Assembly: GCA_963667505.2 (NCBI GenBank)
Contig: OY763490.2
Span: 1,240,001 to 1,304,000 of the forward strand
Direction of reading: 5' to 3'
Source: Aldehydirespirator sp963667505
GTDB lineage: Bacteria > Actinomycetota > Acidimicrobiia > Acidimicrobiales > Aldehydirespiratoraceae
DNA length: 64,000 nucleotides
A program made the translations under genes and the position numbers. The first letter of the stretch is position 1. Each line of letters opens with the position of its first letter. Of this stretch, positions 1-9,022 are shown piece after piece. The notes under the pieces were generated by a model. It did not search any database, had not been told where the DNA came from, and worked only from the letters and a program-made list of their open reading frames with translations.

Positions 1-1
1 C

Positions 2-664
2 GAGCTGTGCCGGCTCGTCTACCAGCGCCCCGAACGGCTCCCCGAGGGCGTCGAACCGCGCCTGGAGGCCACCCGGACATACGACGCGCATCCCGGGACG
101 GGCGCCTACACCAACGCCGCCCATCTCGCGTCGATCGAGATCGACGCGCTGACCGGCAAGACGAAGCTGCTGAGCTACGCCGTCGTAGAGGACTGCGGCC
201 CGATGATCAACCCGACGATCGTCGAGGGGCAGATCTTCGGCGGGGTGGCCCAGGGCATCGGCACCGCGCTGTTCGAGGAGTTCCTCTACGACGACGCCGG
301 CCAGCCGCTGTGCACCACGTTCGCGGACTACCTGGTCCCGTTGATGAGCGACATCCCGGACTTCCGGGTCGCTCACCTCCAGACACCGTCGCCGCACACC
401 ATCGGCGGGCTCAAGGGCATGGGCGAGGGCGGCGCGATCGCTCCGGGCGCGGTGATCGCCTCCGCGGTGGAGGACGCCCTGTCGCACTTGGGGGAGGTCA
501 CCGTCAACCGGCTCCCGCTTACCCCCGAACGGGTCCTCGCCCTCATCGACGAAGCCACCGACATGGGAGCCGTCGACAGGGACGAAGCCACCGACAAGGG
601 AGCCGTCGACAAGGACAAAGCCAACGACAGGGACGAAGCCACCGACAAGGGAGTCAAGACATGA
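2..664 (+). CDS. Molybdenum hydroxylase large subunit, C-terminal part (5' truncated by window edge)
   Basis: This is the last ~220 residues of a CoxL/xanthine-dehydrogenase-type molybdopterin subunit; the start lies outside the window. Visible family motifs are DCGPMINPTIVEGQ, the GGVAQGIG stretch and GMGEGGAIAP, which carries the conserved active-site Glu. It is a paralogue of the complete subunit at 35658-38078, with the same motif order. The final ~38 residues are not family sequence: they are an Asp/Lys-rich tail made of an 11-residue tandem repeat. The stop overlaps the next start (ATGA at 661-664), so it is translationally coupled to the nitrilase gene. The substrate is unknown; related enzymes hydroxylate N-heterocycles or aldehydes using Mo-cofactor, FAD and 2Fe-2S subunits. 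The medium and small subunits would have to lie upstream. Confidence 0.88.
   Translation, partial: ELCRLVYQRPERLPEGVEPRLEATRTYDAHPGTGAYTNAAHLASIEIDALTGKTKLLSYAVVEDCGPMINPTIVEGQIFGGVAQGIGTALFEEFLYDDAGQPLCTTFADYLVPLMSDIPDFRVAHLQTPSPHTIGGLKGMGEGGAIAPGAVIASAVEDALSHLGEVTVNRLPLTPERVLALIDEATDMGAVDRDEATDKGAVDKDKANDRDEATDKGVKT
548..661 (+). repeat. 33-bp in-frame tandem repeat in the CoxL tail
   Basis: Units start at 548 and 581 (11 codons each, DEATDMGAVDR then DEATDKGAVDK), followed by a 6-codon partial unit at 614 and a final partial unit at 632 that runs into the stop codon. The period is a multiple of three, so the reading frame is kept. It lengthens the protein with a charged, probably disordered tail. 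Confidence 0.9.
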
Positions 665-2118
665 GGGTCTCGCTGATCCAGATGCCCGCAGAGGGCTCCG
701 CCGCGTCGCCGGATCCGGCCCACTTCGTGCGCGGATGGGTCAACGCGGCCGAGGGCTCCGACCTGATCGTGTTGCCGGAGATGTGGCATCCCGGCTACTT
801 CGCGTTCGACCGGTACGCGGAAGCCGCCGAAGACACCCCCGCACTCTGGGAGGCGCTGTCCGAGACCGCCGCCGAGGTCGGGGCGTGCCTGCACGCGGGG
901 TCGCTGGTGGAGGCCGACGGCGGGCGTCTCCACAACACGTCGGTGCTGTTCGGCCCCGACGGCGCAGAGCTCGCCCGATACCGCAAGATGCACCTGTTCG
1001 GCTTCGACAGCCAAGAGCAGCGGCTGCTGAGCCCCGGCGATGACGCAGTGGTCGCCGACACGCCGCTGGGACGTCTGGGCATGGCGGTCTGCTACGACCT
1101 GCGCTTCCCCGAACTGTTCCGGCGAATGACCGAACTCGGCGCGGTCGGGTTCATCGTCGCGTCGGCCTGGCCGCATCCCCGCGTCGAGGCGTGGAACACC
1201 CTGCTTCGAGCCAGGGCGATCGAGAACCAGGCGTTCGTGTTCGCCTGCAACGGTGTCGGGGCGACCGGCCGGGGATCGGTGCTGTGCGGCCGGTCGGCTG
1301 TCATCGATCCGTGGGGCGTCACCGTGACGTCTCTCGGTGACGATCCCGGCTACGCCTCGGCGCCGGTCCGGATCTCCGACGCCGCCAACGCTCGCAGCCG
1401 CTTCCCCGCGCTCGCCGACCGCCGGCTGCTGGCGGACCCCGACAACGACTTGGTGTTCCGCCGGGAGGACGGCACCGCCCTGCGGTTCAGCGCGAAGCGT
1501 GTGATCCTCGCCGGCTACACGGCACGGGACACCGAAGCCACCGCCGCCTACATCGCCAAACTCGAAGCCGAGGGGATCGCGCCGCCCGACGAGGTGCCCT
1601 CCTATTTCACGGTAGGCGCCGACCGGTTGACCACCGCCGACCGCATCGAGGTCGTCTCCGCGGCGTCGTGCGGCGAGGTCGAGTTCGCGCTGCTCGTGGA
1701 CCGCGACGAGATCTGGGTGGCGGTCGCGTCGGACCACACCGACCGGGACCTCGAGACAGTCAACATCACCGCCTCGAAGCAGAACTGCCCGAAAGTGCTG
1801 TCAGCCACGGTGTGGCGGCTCCACGACGTCGAGGACCACTGGGACGAACTGGTCTTCGAGGCCCGAAGCCCCGCCGGAAGCCCGCACTGCTACCAGACGG
1901 GTCCGGTGGCCGCGCTGCGATCCCCGCACGAACTGCTCGACCTCGTCGAGAGCCGCTTCGGCGCACCCATGGCCGGAACCGTCGTGTTGTCCGGAACCGT
2001 TCCCGCCGCTGGCGGATTCGAGTTCCACCCCAGCTTCGAGGTCGAACTGCGCGACCCGGTCAGGGACCGGTCGCTTCATGCCGCCTACTCGATCGTCAAC
2101 GTCAAGGAGGACACCTGA
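661..2118 (+). CDS. Nitrilase-superfamily amidohydrolase fused to a DUF2848-like domain
   Basis: A 485-residue two-domain protein. Residues 1 to ~245 are a carbon-nitrogen hydrolase (nitrilase/omega-amidase superfamily) with the full catalytic triad: E40 in VLPEMWHPG, K109 in RYRKMHLF and C144 in AVCYDLRFPEL. Residues ~265-485 resemble the DUF2848 family, with its ASDHTDRDLE and SKQNCPK motifs and a conserved WD pair. A nitrilase normally ends near 260-280 residues, so this is a true fusion, in frame and without an internal stop. The start codon overlaps the CoxL stop. The hydrolase should cleave a C-N bond (amide or carbamoyl) on a product made by the molybdenum hydroxylase or imported by the adjacent transporter. 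The role of the second domain is unknown. Confidence 0.85.
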   Translation: MRVSLIQMPAEGSAASPDPAHFVRGWVNAAEGSDLIVLPEMWHPGYFAFDRYAEAAEDTPALWEALSETAAEVGACLHAGSLVEADGGRLHNTSVLFGPDGAELARYRKMHLFGFDSQEQRLLSPGDDAVVADTPLGRLGMAVCYDLRFPELFRRMTELGAVGFIVASAWPHPRVEAWNTLLRARAIENQAFVFACNGVGATGRGSVLCGRSAVIDPWGVTVTSLGDDPGYASAPVRISDAANARSRFPALADRRLLADPDNDLVFRREDGTALRFSAKRVILAGYTARDTEATAAYIAKLEAEGIAPPDEVPSYFTVGADRLTTADRIEVVSAASCGEVEFALLVDRDEIWVAVASDHTDRDLETVNITASKQNCPKVLSATVWRLHDVEDHWDELVFEARSPAGSPHCYQTGPVAALRSPHELLDLVESRFGAPMAGTVVLSGTVPAAGGFEFHPSFEVELRDPVRDRSLHAAYSIVNVKEDT

Positions 2119-2459
2119 TGGGAAAGCAAGAGTTCGAGTTCTTCGACCCCGAACTGCTCGCCTGGGAGCCCGAAGCGGGCATCGACGGCCTCTACAGCAA
2201 GACCCTGTCATCCGACCCCGACAGCGGGTCGTACACGCGGCTGCTGAAGTTCCTGCCCGGCACCGACACCTCCGCCGCCGGGGTGCAGCGCCACGACTTC
2301 TGGGAGGAGGTCTGGATGGTCGAGGGCGCCATCCATGACCTGACCCTCGATCAGAACTTCATCAAGGGCATGTACGCGTGCCGCCCGCCCGGCATGCCCC
2401 ACGGCCCGTGGGTGAGCCCGAACGGGGCCGTCACGTTCGAAGTCCGCAACTACGAGTAG
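2118..2459 (+). CDS. Small cupin-domain protein
   Basis: A 113-residue single-domain cupin. Likely metal ligands are in the HDFWEEVWMVEG stretch (His and two Glu) and PPGMPHGPW (His), matching the two cupin motifs of the ChrR/cupin_7-like type. The start ATG overlaps the upstream stop (TGATG at 2116-2120). It sits in one transcription unit between the nitrilase fusion and livH. It may be a small isomerase, dioxygenase or ligand sensor for the same pathway; the sequence does not decide this. Confidence 0.75.
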   Translation: MGKQEFEFFDPELLAWEPEAGIDGLYSKTLSSDPDSGSYTRLLKFLPGTDTSAAGVQRHDFWEEVWMVEGAIHDLTLDQNFIKGMYACRPPGMPHGPWVSPNGAVTFEVRNYE

Positions 2460-2465
2460 ATCAGC

Positions 2466-3326
2466 GTGCTGCTTCTGCAGTTCTTGGTGTCGGGCGTCGC
2501 GACGGGTTGCTTCCTGATCCTCGCCACGATCGGGTTCTCCTTGACCCGCCGGGTCGAGGGATTCCTCAACATCGCCCACGCCGAACTGCTGGGCGTGAGC
2601 GCGTTCACGACCTGGTGGCTCAACGCCGAGCTCGGCTGGCACGTGCTCGTCGCCGGGTTCGTTGCGGTCGCGTTCACCGCGGTGGTGGGTCTGGGCATCG
2701 CCAAAGCGGTGTACGACCCGATCCGTCAGCGAGGCCCGGCTGTGCTGCTGATCACCTCCACCGGTGTCGCGTTCGTGATCGGCGGAGTGATCCACGGTCT
2801 GATCGGCACCGGCATACGCACCCTCGACATCGGCCTGGCGACCCGATACGAGGTGTCCGGGCTGCGGGTCACCAGCCATCAGCTGATCGTGGTCGGCCTG
2901 GCTGCGGCGGTGTCGGTTTCGTTGGCGGTGTTCCTGAACCGCACCCGCACCGGTCTCGCCATAAGGGCGATGGCCGTCAACCCCGGACTGGCCGCATCGC
3001 GTGGCGTCAACCTGTCAGCCACGTCGCGGGCGACATGGCTGCTGTCGTCGGGTCTCGCGGGTCTCGCCGGCGTGATGCTGGCCGTGATCGCCACGCTCAC
3101 CACCGACTTGGCGTTCGCTCAGATACTGCAGATCCTCGCCGTCGCGATCCTCGCCGGCCTCGGCTCGCTGTACGCGGTGATCCTGTCAGGCCTGCTCGTC
3201 GGGGTGGCCATGGACGTCTCCGCCTACTGGATCCCCGCCGGATACCGGCCTCTTGTCGCGTTCGCGGTCGTGATCGTGGTGCTGCTGTTCCGCCCGGCGG
3301 GCCTCGCAGGAACAAGAACCGTATGA
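2466..3326 (+). CDS. livH: Branched-chain amino acid-type ABC transporter permease (LivH family)
   Basis: A 286-residue hydrophobic protein with the LivH hallmarks: an N-terminal helix (LLLQFLVSGVATG), then GFLNIAHAELLG, and a C-terminal GLGSLYAVILSGLLVG helix. The start is GTG at 2466, six bases after the cupin stop. The stop overlaps the start of livM by 4 nt. It forms half of the membrane channel of an ATP-driven importer. The family imports branched-chain amino acids, but also amides, urea and aromatic acids, so the substrate is open. Confidence 0.92.
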   Translation: MLLLQFLVSGVATGCFLILATIGFSLTRRVEGFLNIAHAELLGVSAFTTWWLNAELGWHVLVAGFVAVAFTAVVGLGIAKAVYDPIRQRGPAVLLITSTGVAFVIGGVIHGLIGTGIRTLDIGLATRYEVSGLRVTSHQLIVVGLAAAVSVSLAVFLNRTRTGLAIRAMAVNPGLAASRGVNLSATSRATWLLSSGLAGLAGVMLAVIATLTTDLAFAQILQILAVAILAGLGSLYAVILSGLLVGVAMDVSAYWIPAGYRPLVAFAVVIVVLLFRPAGLAGTRTV

Positions 3327-4303
3327 ACTGGCCGCAACTGCTCGTCACCGTGCTGACCCTCGGCAGCATCTACGGGGTCGTCACCCTCGCGTTGAATCTC
3401 CAATACGCCCGCGGCGGGATGATCAACTTCGGGATCGTCGCCTACTTCGCGGTCGGGGCGTACGCGTACGCCATATTCACCCAGCCCCCGCCGCAGGGAC
3501 TCGACCAGTACAAGTTCGGGTTCGGCTGGCCGTGGTGGGCCGCCGCGATCGTCGCCGGGGTCGCTGCGCTGATCTTCGCCGCGATCACCGGATGGCCGAC
3601 GCTGCGCCTGCGCGGCGAATACCTCGCGTTGACCACGTTCGCGTTCGCAGAGGTCTTCCACTCGCTGCTGTTGAACGAGCGACGCATCGGCAACGGCACA
3701 GTCGGTCTCGCCAACGTCGAACGGCCCTTCACCGACTGGGGCTCCATCGAGGAGAAGTATGTTTTCGCCGCCGCGGCGGCGCTGCTGCTCGTCGCGACGC
3801 TTGTCGTTTTTCGACGGCTGCTCGCTTCGCCGTACGGCAGAGCGCTGGACGCGATACGCGACGACGAGACCGCCGCCCTCGCCGTCGGCAAACCCGCCCA
3901 GCAGATGCGCCGTCAGGTGTTCTTGATCTCCGCGGTGCCTGTCGGGCTCGCTGGCGCGGTGTACGCCATGTACACCACCCTCGCCCAGCCGCAGCTGTTC
4001 ACCGCAGAAGTCACCTTCTTCGTGTGGATCGCGCTGGTGCTCGGCGGCGAACGCTCGGTGTACGGCGTGGTGGCCGGAACCCTCGGTCTGGTCTTCTTCG
4101 AGGAGATCGTGCGCGCTTGGCCCTTCGAGACCGTCCGGTCCGCGCAGATAGCGGCGTCCGTCGAGCACGTCTTGACCGGGCTGGTGTTCATCGCGGTTCT
4201 GCGCTATCAGCCGTTCGGCGCCGCCGCGGCCCGCCTCAGAGGCCGAGCGAATGGGCGGGAGAATCCGGCCCATACGCGAGGCCGTGGCCCGAGCGGCCCG
4301 TGA
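3323..4303 (+). CDS. livM: Branched-chain amino acid-type ABC transporter permease (LivM family)
   Basis: A 326-residue membrane protein with the LivM signature: INFGIVAYFAVGAYAYA, then LRLRGEYLALTTFAFAE and GRALDAIRDDETAALAVGK, the loop that docks the ATPases. The ATG at 3323 overlaps the livH stop (ATGA). It pairs with LivH to form the translocation pore. A gap of 70 nt separates its stop from the livG start. Confidence 0.92.
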   Translation: MNWPQLLVTVLTLGSIYGVVTLALNLQYARGGMINFGIVAYFAVGAYAYAIFTQPPPQGLDQYKFGFGWPWWAAAIVAGVAALIFAAITGWPTLRLRGEYLALTTFAFAEVFHSLLLNERRIGNGTVGLANVERPFTDWGSIEEKYVFAAAAALLLVATLVVFRRLLASPYGRALDAIRDDETAALAVGKPAQQMRRQVFLISAVPVGLAGAVYAMYTTLAQPQLFTAEVTFFVWIALVLGGERSVYGVVAGTLGLVFFEEIVRAWPFETVRSAQIAASVEHVLTGLVFIAVLRYQPFGAAAARLRGRANGRENPAHTRGRGPSGP

Positions 4304-4373
4304 GCGCAGCGAGCAAGAGCGGGAGACACAAGACCGGTTTGCATCCACCCGCGGCCCGCCTCAGGAGCAAAAC

Positions 4374-5154
4374 GTGACGGGGTCCACCGCAGCCGACGGC
4401 GCGCTGCTGGAGGCCAGAGGCATCTCCAAGCGGTTCTCGGGGGTGCAGGCCGTCGGCGGCATCGACGGCCTGAGCTTCGGCGTGGCCCGGGGAGCGTTCG
4501 TCGGGCTGATCGGCCCGAACGGCGCAGGCAAGTCCACCACCTTCGACCTCGTGTCAGGCGTGCAGCCCTCCGACACCGGATCGGTGCTGTTCAACGGCCG
4601 CGACATCACACGGGCCAGCCCCCACACCATCGCCGAGGAGGGCATCGGACGAACGTTCCAGACCCCGCGGGCGTTCGAGTCGCTGACCGTGCTCCAAAAC
4701 GTCGTCGCGGGCGCGACCAGCCCCGCAGAGAGGCTCGGCGGGGCGTTCGGCTCAAGCTGGCGCAGCCACGAAGCCGGAACCGTCGACGCCGCTGAGGCGA
4801 TCCTGCGACGCGTCGGGCTGCTCGAACGGGCCGGGCACCGCGTCGGCGACCTCTCCGGCGGGGAACTGCGAATGCTCGAAGTCGCCCGCCAACTGGTGCG
4901 CGACCCCGTGATCCTGCTGCTCGACGAACCCACCGCCGGCGTCCACCCCGGCCTGCAGGAACGTCTCGCAGGCTTGCTCAGGGACCTGCACCGAGACGGC
5001 ATGACCCTCGTGGTCGTCGAACACAACCTGCATTTCCTGCTGGCCCTCGCCGACCATGTGCTGGTGCTCACGGAAGGGCAACTGCTCGCGCAGGGTCCGC
5101 CGGCAGACATACGGGCTGATCCAGTGGTCATCTCCGCCTACCTGGGAGCCGGCG

Positions 5155-5165
<11 letters not shown>
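4374..5165 (+). CDS. livG: ABC transporter ATP-binding protein (LivG family)
   Basis: A 263-residue ATPase with Walker A GPNGAGKST, signature LSGGELRMLEVARQL, Walker B VILLLDEPTAGVHP and the switch His in VVEHNLHFL. An in-frame ATG lies upstream at 4251, but the GTG at 4374 is preferred: it follows an AGGAG at 4363-4367, gives the normal family length, and avoids overlapping livM. It powers import through LivH/LivM. The 3' end overlaps livF by 11 nt. Confidence 0.93.
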
Positions 5166-5889
<724 letters not shown>

Positions 5890-5918
5890 CATACCCAACA
5901 CCCCAAGGAGGGGATCAA

Positions 5919-7313
5919 ATGAGACCAACCAACAGCATCTGGCTGCGGCTCCTCGCGGCCCTGTTCGCGCTGTCGCTCGTCGCCGCGGCCTGCGGAGATG
6001 ACGACACCGCCGAACAGCCAGAGCCCGCGACCGAGGCGCCGGCTGAGCCCGTCGACGGTGACGAGCCCGAAACGGACGACGAGGCGCCTGCCGAGACCGA
6101 CGAGACCGAGGTGCCGGCTGAGCCTGCGGACGGTGACGAGCCCGAAACGGACGACGAGGCGCCTGCCGACACCGCCGAACCGGCTGTCGGCGAGGTCACC
6201 GTCGGCGTGCTCGTTCCGCTCACAGGCGAACTCGGCGAGTTCGGAGAGATCGTCGCCGACGCCATCGAGTTCGGTGTCGGCGAGATCAACGCCGCTGGCG
6301 GCACACGCTGCGGCACGATCCGCACCGTCGTGGCCGACACCGGCGGCGACGCCGAGACCGGCATTCGCGAGGCCACCAACATGATCGAGAGCGAAGGCGC
6401 GGTCGCCATCCTGGGCCCGACCTCCGGTGTGATGGTCCCGCTCGTGGACCTCGCCCACCGCGAGGCGGTGGTGATCATGTCGCCGTACGCCGGAACGATC
6501 ACCCTCAACGAACTGGGCGGCGACTTCGTGTACCGCACGGTGTCGTCGGATCTCGGCGACGGAGCGGCGTCGGGTCTGTGGCTGTCGAGCCGCGGCTACG
6601 AGTCGGTGGCGTTCCTGATCCAGAACGAGGAGTCGACCATCTCCCCGGCCGAGGTCGCACGCGACGAGGTGAGCGGATCGGGGATCGAGATCACCGACTT
6701 CATCATCTACAACCCCGGCCAGCCGTCCTATCAGGCCGAGCTGACCAACGTGCTCGCCAACGACCCCGACGCGATCTTCCTGGCCGGCGGTCAGGAGTCC
6801 GGCGTCACCGTCATCAAGGAGGCCGTCGCGGGCGGTTTCGAAGGCGAGTGGCTGTTCACCGCCGATCTCGCCGTGCCGGAGATCTTCGACGCGGTGGGGG
6901 CGGAACTGATCAACGACAAGGCCTTCGTCGAGTTCGCCGACGCTGATCCGTCGCTGCCGGAGTTCATCTCCTTCGAGGAGCGCTACGACAACGCCGGCGA
7001 TCCGTTCGCCCCGAACTCCTTCGACATGGTCACCCTCGTGGCGTTGTCGTTGGAGGCCGCGGCCAGCTGCGACGGCACCGGGATCAACTCGGTGATCCGC
7101 GGCGTCGCCGACAGCGACGGCACCAAGGTGTCCACCTTCGCCGAGGGCCGCGACGTCATCGCCTCGGGCGGCACCGTCAACTACGAGGGCGCGTCGGGGC
7201 CGCTGGCGTTCGACGAGTCCGGAACCGTCTCGGGCGCCTACACCATCCAGCAGGCCATCGACGGCGAATGGGTGAACGTGGAGTTCTACCCGGCGGCGAC
7301 CTTCGACAACTAG
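5919..7313 (+). CDS. Periplasmic-binding-protein lipoprotein of the Liv-type transporter
   Basis: A 464-residue lipoprotein. Residues 1-24 are a signal peptide ending in a lipobox (VAAAC, Cys25). Residues ~26-88 are an acidic Pro/Ala/Glu/Asp linker with a 25-residue tandem repeat. Residues ~90-464 are a Peripla_BP_6-type ligand-binding fold (VTVGVLVPLTGELGEFG; later GPTSGVMVPL and FAPNSFDMVTL). It has a strong ribosome site (AAGGAGGGG at 5905-5913). It would capture the substrate at the cell surface and pass it to LivH/LivM. The family covers amino acids, amides and aromatic compounds. Confidence 0.92.
   Translation: MRPTNSIWLRLLAALFALSLVAAACGDDDTAEQPEPATEAPAEPVDGDEPETDDEAPAETDETEVPAEPADGDEPETDDEAPADTAEPAVGEVTVGVLVPLTGELGEFGEIVADAIEFGVGEINAAGGTRCGTIRTVVADTGGDAETGIREATNMIESEGAVAILGPTSGVMVPLVDLAHREAVVIMSPYAGTITLNELGGDFVYRTVSSDLGDGAASGLWLSSRGYESVAFLIQNEESTISPAEVARDEVSGSGIEITDFIIYNPGQPSYQAELTNVLANDPDAIFLAGGQESGVTVIKEAVAGGFEGEWLFTADLAVPEIFDAVGAELINDKAFVEFADADPSLPEFISFEERYDNAGDPFAPNSFDMVTLVALSLEAAASCDGTGINSVIRGVADSDGTKVSTFAEGRDVIASGGTVNYEGASGPLAFDESGTVSGAYTIQQAIDGEWVNVEFYPAATFDN
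6033..6182 (+). repeat. 75-bp in-frame tandem duplication in the lipoprotein linker
   Basis: Copy 1 starts at 6033 and copy 2 at 6108; both begin with a Glu-(Ala/Val)-Pro-Ala-Glu-Pro run and share DGDEPETDDEAPA. The copies differ by only a few bases, so the duplication is recent or has been homogenised. It lengthens the flexible tether between the lipid anchor and the binding domain. Confidence 0.9.
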
Positions 7314-7353
7314 CCAGCGCCGACTGCGCCGGCTACCCGGCGCGGTGAATCCC

Positions 7354-7450
7354 CTCCAGGACAGCCGGGCGGGGACTCCTAGCCCGACACCGCAATCGTT
7401 GGTGGGCGACTGCGGCACGAAGGCAACAGAGGCCCCGCCCGGCCCTGGAG
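7354..7450 (+). ncRNA. Candidate structured RNA element with an 18-bp closing stem
   Basis: CTCCAGG (7354-7360) pairs with CCTGGAG (7444-7450), and GCCGGGCGGGG (7364-7374) pairs with CCCCGCCCGGC (7433-7443). This gives 18 perfect pairs interrupted only by a 3-nt bulge (ACA, 7361-7363). Inside, CCGCA (7390-7394) can pair with TGCGG (7411-7415), and GCCC (7382-7385) with GGGC (7404-7407) in an interleaved, pseudoknot-like arrangement. It lies in the 218-nt gap before the KamA-like gene. It has no T-run, so it does not look like an intrinsic terminator. I could not match it to a riboswitch class I know; a small inverted-repeat (MITE-like) element is the alternative. Confidence 0.5.
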
Positions 7451-7531
7451 TCCGACACCAGACAAGCACCTCACACGGAGCCACATCCAGACATCGAACC
7501 CCGCCCGCGAATCTACCCACCGGAGGGAACC

Positions 7532-8971
7532 ATGAGCATCAAGAAATACGAGCCCGCCCAGAGAGAGCAGCGGGTTCTGGACCATGTCGAGAATCCGCGC
7601 TATGACCGGCAGATCCTCAACGGCCTCGCCCCGTTCGTCAACGGAACGGCGCCCGCGGACATGCGCGGCTTCTACAGCCGGGCCGAGCTCGACGGGCTGC
7701 TGCAGATCCGCGGCACCGAACGCGACATCGAACAGCGCATGCCCGTCAAGATGACCCGCCACTACTTCGAGATCGCCCGCAACAGCCCCGAGCTGCAGAA
7801 GCTCGTCAAGGCGTCGCCCGATGAGACCCTGAACCTCGAGGGGGCCGAAGATCCCGGCTACCAGATGGACTTCAGCCCCGTGGAAGGGCTGTTGCACAAG
7901 TACGAGATGGGTCTGCTGTACGTGGTGTCGACCTGCTCGGCCCACTGCCGTTTCTGCTACCGCGAGGAGTTGATCGCCCGCAAGGAGATCCCCCGCCAGG
8001 ACGGCACCGTCGAGAAGAAGGGCATCGCCAAGATCCCCGAAGTCGTCGACTATGTGCGCGACCACAACGCCGCGGTCGCGGCCAACGGCGGTGTCCATCC
8101 CGACTCCGGCCGCGAGAAGCTGCGGGAGATGCTGCTGTCAGGCGGCGATCCGATGGTGCTGCCCAACTCCAAGCTGGCGGCCTGGTTCACCGCGCTGGCC
8201 GAGGCCGGCGTGGAAGCCATCCGGCTGGGCACCAAGGAGCTCGCGTTCCACCCGGACCGGTTCGACGATGCGTTCTTGGAGGTGCTCGACCGGTTCCACC
8301 AGACCTACCCCGAGGTCGGGTTCAGGCTGATGACGCACTTCAACCATCCCGACGAGCTGCTCGCCAGAGGCGGCGACGGCGGCTACGTGGAGGACGCCGA
8401 GGGGTTCCATGGGTGGCATCCCAACACCCGTCGGGCGCTTGACGCGGTGGTGTCCAGGGGCTGGATCAGCGTTGAGAACCAGTCGCCGATCATCAGAGGC
8501 GTCAACGACGACGCCGACGCTCTGCGGATCCTGCAGCGAACCCTCAAACGGGTCGGAGTGGAGAACCACTACTTCTTCTGCGGCCGCGACATCGTTGCCT
8601 ACCGGGCGTTCAACGTGCCCATCGAGACCGCATGGCAGATCCTCAACGACTCCCAGAAAGGCCTCTCCGGCGTCGAGAACCACGCCAGGCTGTCCATCAC
8701 CCATTACAAGGGCAAGACGGAGGTGGCCGCCGTGTCCGACAAGCCCATCGCAGGACTCGCTGGCACGGAGAGCGGCTTCGTGGTGTTCAAGATCCTGCGC
8801 AACGCGGCCGACGCCCCCGACCGCGGCAAGATGAGCATCGTGGGCCGCAACCCGCGGGCGTTGTGGTTCGACGGCTACGAAGACCGGGTGCTCTTCGACG
8901 ACGCCGGACTGTTCGACTACGTCCGCTTCAAGTCGGCACGACTGCAAGACGCCGCCGCCGCATCGACGTAG
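7532..8971 (+). CDS. KamA-family radical SAM protein (lysine 2,3-aminomutase-like)
   Basis: A 479-residue protein with the radical SAM cluster motif C135-x3-C139-x2-C142 (TCSAHCRFCYRE), followed by the KamA-type LLSGGDPMVLPN segment. Classical lysine 2,3-aminomutases bind PLP through a PGGGGK motif near the C-terminus. That motif is absent here; a HYKGKTE segment sits at the equivalent place. So 2,3-amino migration on lysine is possible but not proven, and a different amino acid or another KamA subfamily is just as likely. A clear ribosome site (GGAGGG, 7522-7527) precedes the ATG. It lies between the Liv-type transporter and an aminotransferase, which suggests amino acid conversion. Confidence 0.8.
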   Translation: MSIKKYEPAQREQRVLDHVENPRYDRQILNGLAPFVNGTAPADMRGFYSRAELDGLLQIRGTERDIEQRMPVKMTRHYFEIARNSPELQKLVKASPDETLNLEGAEDPGYQMDFSPVEGLLHKYEMGLLYVVSTCSAHCRFCYREELIARKEIPRQDGTVEKKGIAKIPEVVDYVRDHNAAVAANGGVHPDSGREKLREMLLSGGDPMVLPNSKLAAWFTALAEAGVEAIRLGTKELAFHPDRFDDAFLEVLDRFHQTYPEVGFRLMTHFNHPDELLARGGDGGYVEDAEGFHGWHPNTRRALDAVVSRGWISVENQSPIIRGVNDDADALRILQRTLKRVGVENHYFFCGRDIVAYRAFNVPIETAWQILNDSQKGLSGVENHARLSITHYKGKTEVAAVSDKPIAGLAGTESGFVVFKILRNAADAPDRGKMSIVGRNPRALWFDGYEDRVLFDDAGLFDYVRFKSARLQDAAAAST

Positions 8972-9022
8972 CGCCCCGACCGTGAGCCAAACCCGCGGCA
9001 GCACATAGCCGACACCGAGCCC

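Noticed and set aside
7354..7450. Rho-independent terminator for the Liv operon
   Set aside because: The loop is 58 nt and no T-run follows the stem; intrinsic terminators have short loops and a T-tract.
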